Source: Rhodoferax sp. U11-2br (lineage in GTDB: Bacteria; Pseudomonadota; Gammaproteobacteria; Burkholderiales; Burkholderiaceae_C). Taken from it: a stretch of DNA of 64,000 bases. Every line of letters starts with the position of its first letter. The first letter of the stretch is position 1. The stretch lies in NCBI RefSeq assembly GCF_018619435.1, contig NZ_JAHFZF010000003.1, positions 62,001-126,000 on the forward strand, written 5' to 3'. The notes under the pieces are model-generated. The model made no database searches. It worked only from the letters and a program-made list of their open reading frames with translations, and was not told where the DNA came from. This document shows positions 63,208 through 64,000 of the stretch, piece after piece. The translations under genes were made by a program, and so were the position numbers.

Positions 63208-63699
63208 TCAGGCCGAGGTGTTGAGCAAACGCCCCGTGGTTTTCTCAGGCGTTGTTTGCGCTTGTTGGCTGTAGTTTTTTTGCAGGGCAAGCGAGGGTGA
63301 CGCTTGGCTTGCCCAGGTCTGTGCCGCCAGTGTGAACAGGCTGTTGTTCACCATATTTTTCTGGGTGGTTGACAAGTCGACTTTCAGAATCGGTTTGGCC
63401 AAGTTAAACACACCCGCCAAAGTGCTTTCGTAGGTGGTTTGGCTCTGCAGCTGTGTTGTTGGGCTTGACTGGGATGTTGTTGGTGCGGCGCTGGGCGTTG
63501 TTTGAGCCTGTTTCTCAAAGTTTTGTGCCCGCTGGCGTGCTTGCTGCACCACACGGTCTTGCTCTTCTGCTTGCAAACGCAGGTTTTCGGCGTTGGCTTC
63601 GGCTTGGTCGGCCTCACGCCTGGCCTGTTGCACACGGCTTTTGAGCAGCGTGGACTGCAACGACGGTGTGGCACTGTTGGTGGCTGCCAAGGCGGCCAT
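63208..63699 (-). CDS. Hypothetical coiled-coil protein with C-terminal TTGRLLN motif
   Basis: A 163-aa protein not recognised as a known family. Residues about 20-70 form a likely coiled coil rich in Gln, Glu and Arg (LKSRVQQARREADQAEANAE, NLRLQAEEQDRVVQQARQRA). A Ser/Thr/Gln linker (about 70-95) leads to a helical region (FNLAKPILKVDLSTTQKNMV), then a tail ending TTGRLLNTSA. AGGTG lies upstream of the ATG. The same last residues recur in the small ORF just upstream. No signal peptide or membrane segment is seen. Confidence 0.6.
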   Translation of the reverse strand: MAALAATNSATPSLQSTLLKSRVQQARREADQAEANAENLRLQAEEQDRVVQQARQRAQNFEKQAQTTPSAAPTTSQSSPTTQLQSQTTYESTLAGVFNLAKPILKVDLSTTQKNMVNNSLFTLAAQTWASQASPSLALQKNYSQQAQTTPEKTTGRLLNTSA

Positions 63700-63723
63700 G
63701 ATGGCACCTGTGCTGGGTGGTAA

Positions 63724-63918
63724 TCAGGCAGTGACGTTGAGCAGTCGCCCGGTGGTTTGACCCTGGGTGTTGACCACCGGTTTTTGGGGGGGTGTCTCGG
63801 CAGGCTTTGTTTCTGCCTTCTGCCCTTTTTCCTGCTCGCTTGTTTGCTTTGTTTTTTGTAGCTGCGTTGGCTGTTGGGTGGATTGCGTGGGTGACGTCCG
63901 GGTGCTTGAAATTTCCAT
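63724..63918 (-). CDS. Small hypothetical protein with C-terminal TTGRLLN motif
   Basis: A 64-aa very polar protein, almost all Gln, Thr, Lys, Glu and Pro, probably disordered. It begins MEISSTRTSPTQSTQQPTQL and ends PVVNTQGQTTGRLLNVTA. AGGAG lies 7 bases upstream of the ATG at 63918. The next gene downstream on the same strand (24 bases away) ends in TTGRLLNTSA, so the two probably share an operon and a C-terminal recognition or docking motif. No function can be assigned. Confidence 0.6.
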   Translation of the reverse strand: MEISSTRTSPTQSTQQPTQLQKTKQTSEQEKGQKAETKPAETPPQKPVVNTQGQTTGRLLNVTA

Positions 63919-64000
63919 GGTGTACTCCTGTCGCAGTCAGAGGGCCAGTTTACAAGTCTTGAGCCCGATGTTCAATCACTTTCAAATGCCATGCCGTCAT

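Noticed and set aside
63950-64000. A minus-strand frame entering from the window's right edge and ending in EHRAQDL
   Set aside because: Only 16 codons are visible. It could be the end of a real upstream gene but nothing supports a product.
1-64000. CRISPR arrays, insertion sequences, integrases, prophage genes, rRNA genes
   Set aside because: None was found; genes are mostly housekeeping or accessory metabolism with consistent codon use, and the only repeats are the short palindromic family.

Overview
The window looks like chromosomal DNA of a betaproteobacterium of the order Burkholderiales, family Comamonadaceae, most like Rhodoferax or a close relative. This rests on the GC-rich base composition, the operon order (a 14-gene nuo operon followed by a NUDIX gene; rpsO-pnp), the DUF1631, DUF3149 and DUF3299 genes, and a spheroidene-monooxygenase-like (CrtA) protein of the kind found in phototrophic Rhodoferax. 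The genus is an inference. I see no transposase, prophage, CRISPR array or rRNA operon.

Layout: 1-2273 nitrogen two-component system glnL (3' part)-glnG; 2362-2904 msrA; 3002-4862 two tandem HDOD paralogues; 5038-5799 crtA-like gene behind an FNR-type box; 5887-12096 a metal (probably zinc) island: a znuABC-type operon with a small His-rich ORF on the minus strand, divergent from a Fur/Zur-family gene followed by a LolD-type ATPase, an FtsX-type permease, a small cysteine-rich exported protein and a DUF3299 protein. The two arms share a palindrome-rich intergenic region. Then come a 47-aa DUF3149 protein, a strong terminator and an AEC permease (12227-13452); a cheW-MCP pair (13726-16026); a TonB-like gene and pdxH (minus); the Entner-Doudoroff genes edd-eda (17438-20014); gloA, a cupin, a DEAD-box helicase, ettA, a DUF1631 gene, yqeY, rpsU and a DUF427 gene (20051-28424).

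28455-35112 is an RND multidrug efflux operon (periplasmic adaptor, pump, outer-membrane lipoprotein) divergent from its TetR-type repressor, with a TtgR-like operator between them. Then tsaD, a small heat-shock protein, a branched-chain-amino-acid-type binding protein, rpsO-pnp, an MDR quinone oxidoreductase, tpiA, secG and tRNA-Leu(GAG). 43286-57662 is a complete nuoABCDEFGHIJKLMN operon for respiratory complex I, followed by a NUDIX hydrolase and the large (1586-aa) NAD-glutamate dehydrogenase. The end holds two small minus-strand ORFs of unknown function that share a C-terminal TTGRLLN motif.

The most interesting unexplained structure is a dispersed palindromic repeat (arms built on AGCCCTTAT / ATAAGGGCT, flanked by ATAGCTA on one side and GAGGCC on the other). 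It occurs at seven clear places and probably two degenerate ones, mostly between genes, but also inside pdxH and the efflux lipoprotein gene and at the 3' end of the LolD-type ATPase gene. The second is the zinc island, which appears to join ZnuABC to a distinct ABC/FtsX/DUF3299 system under one control region.
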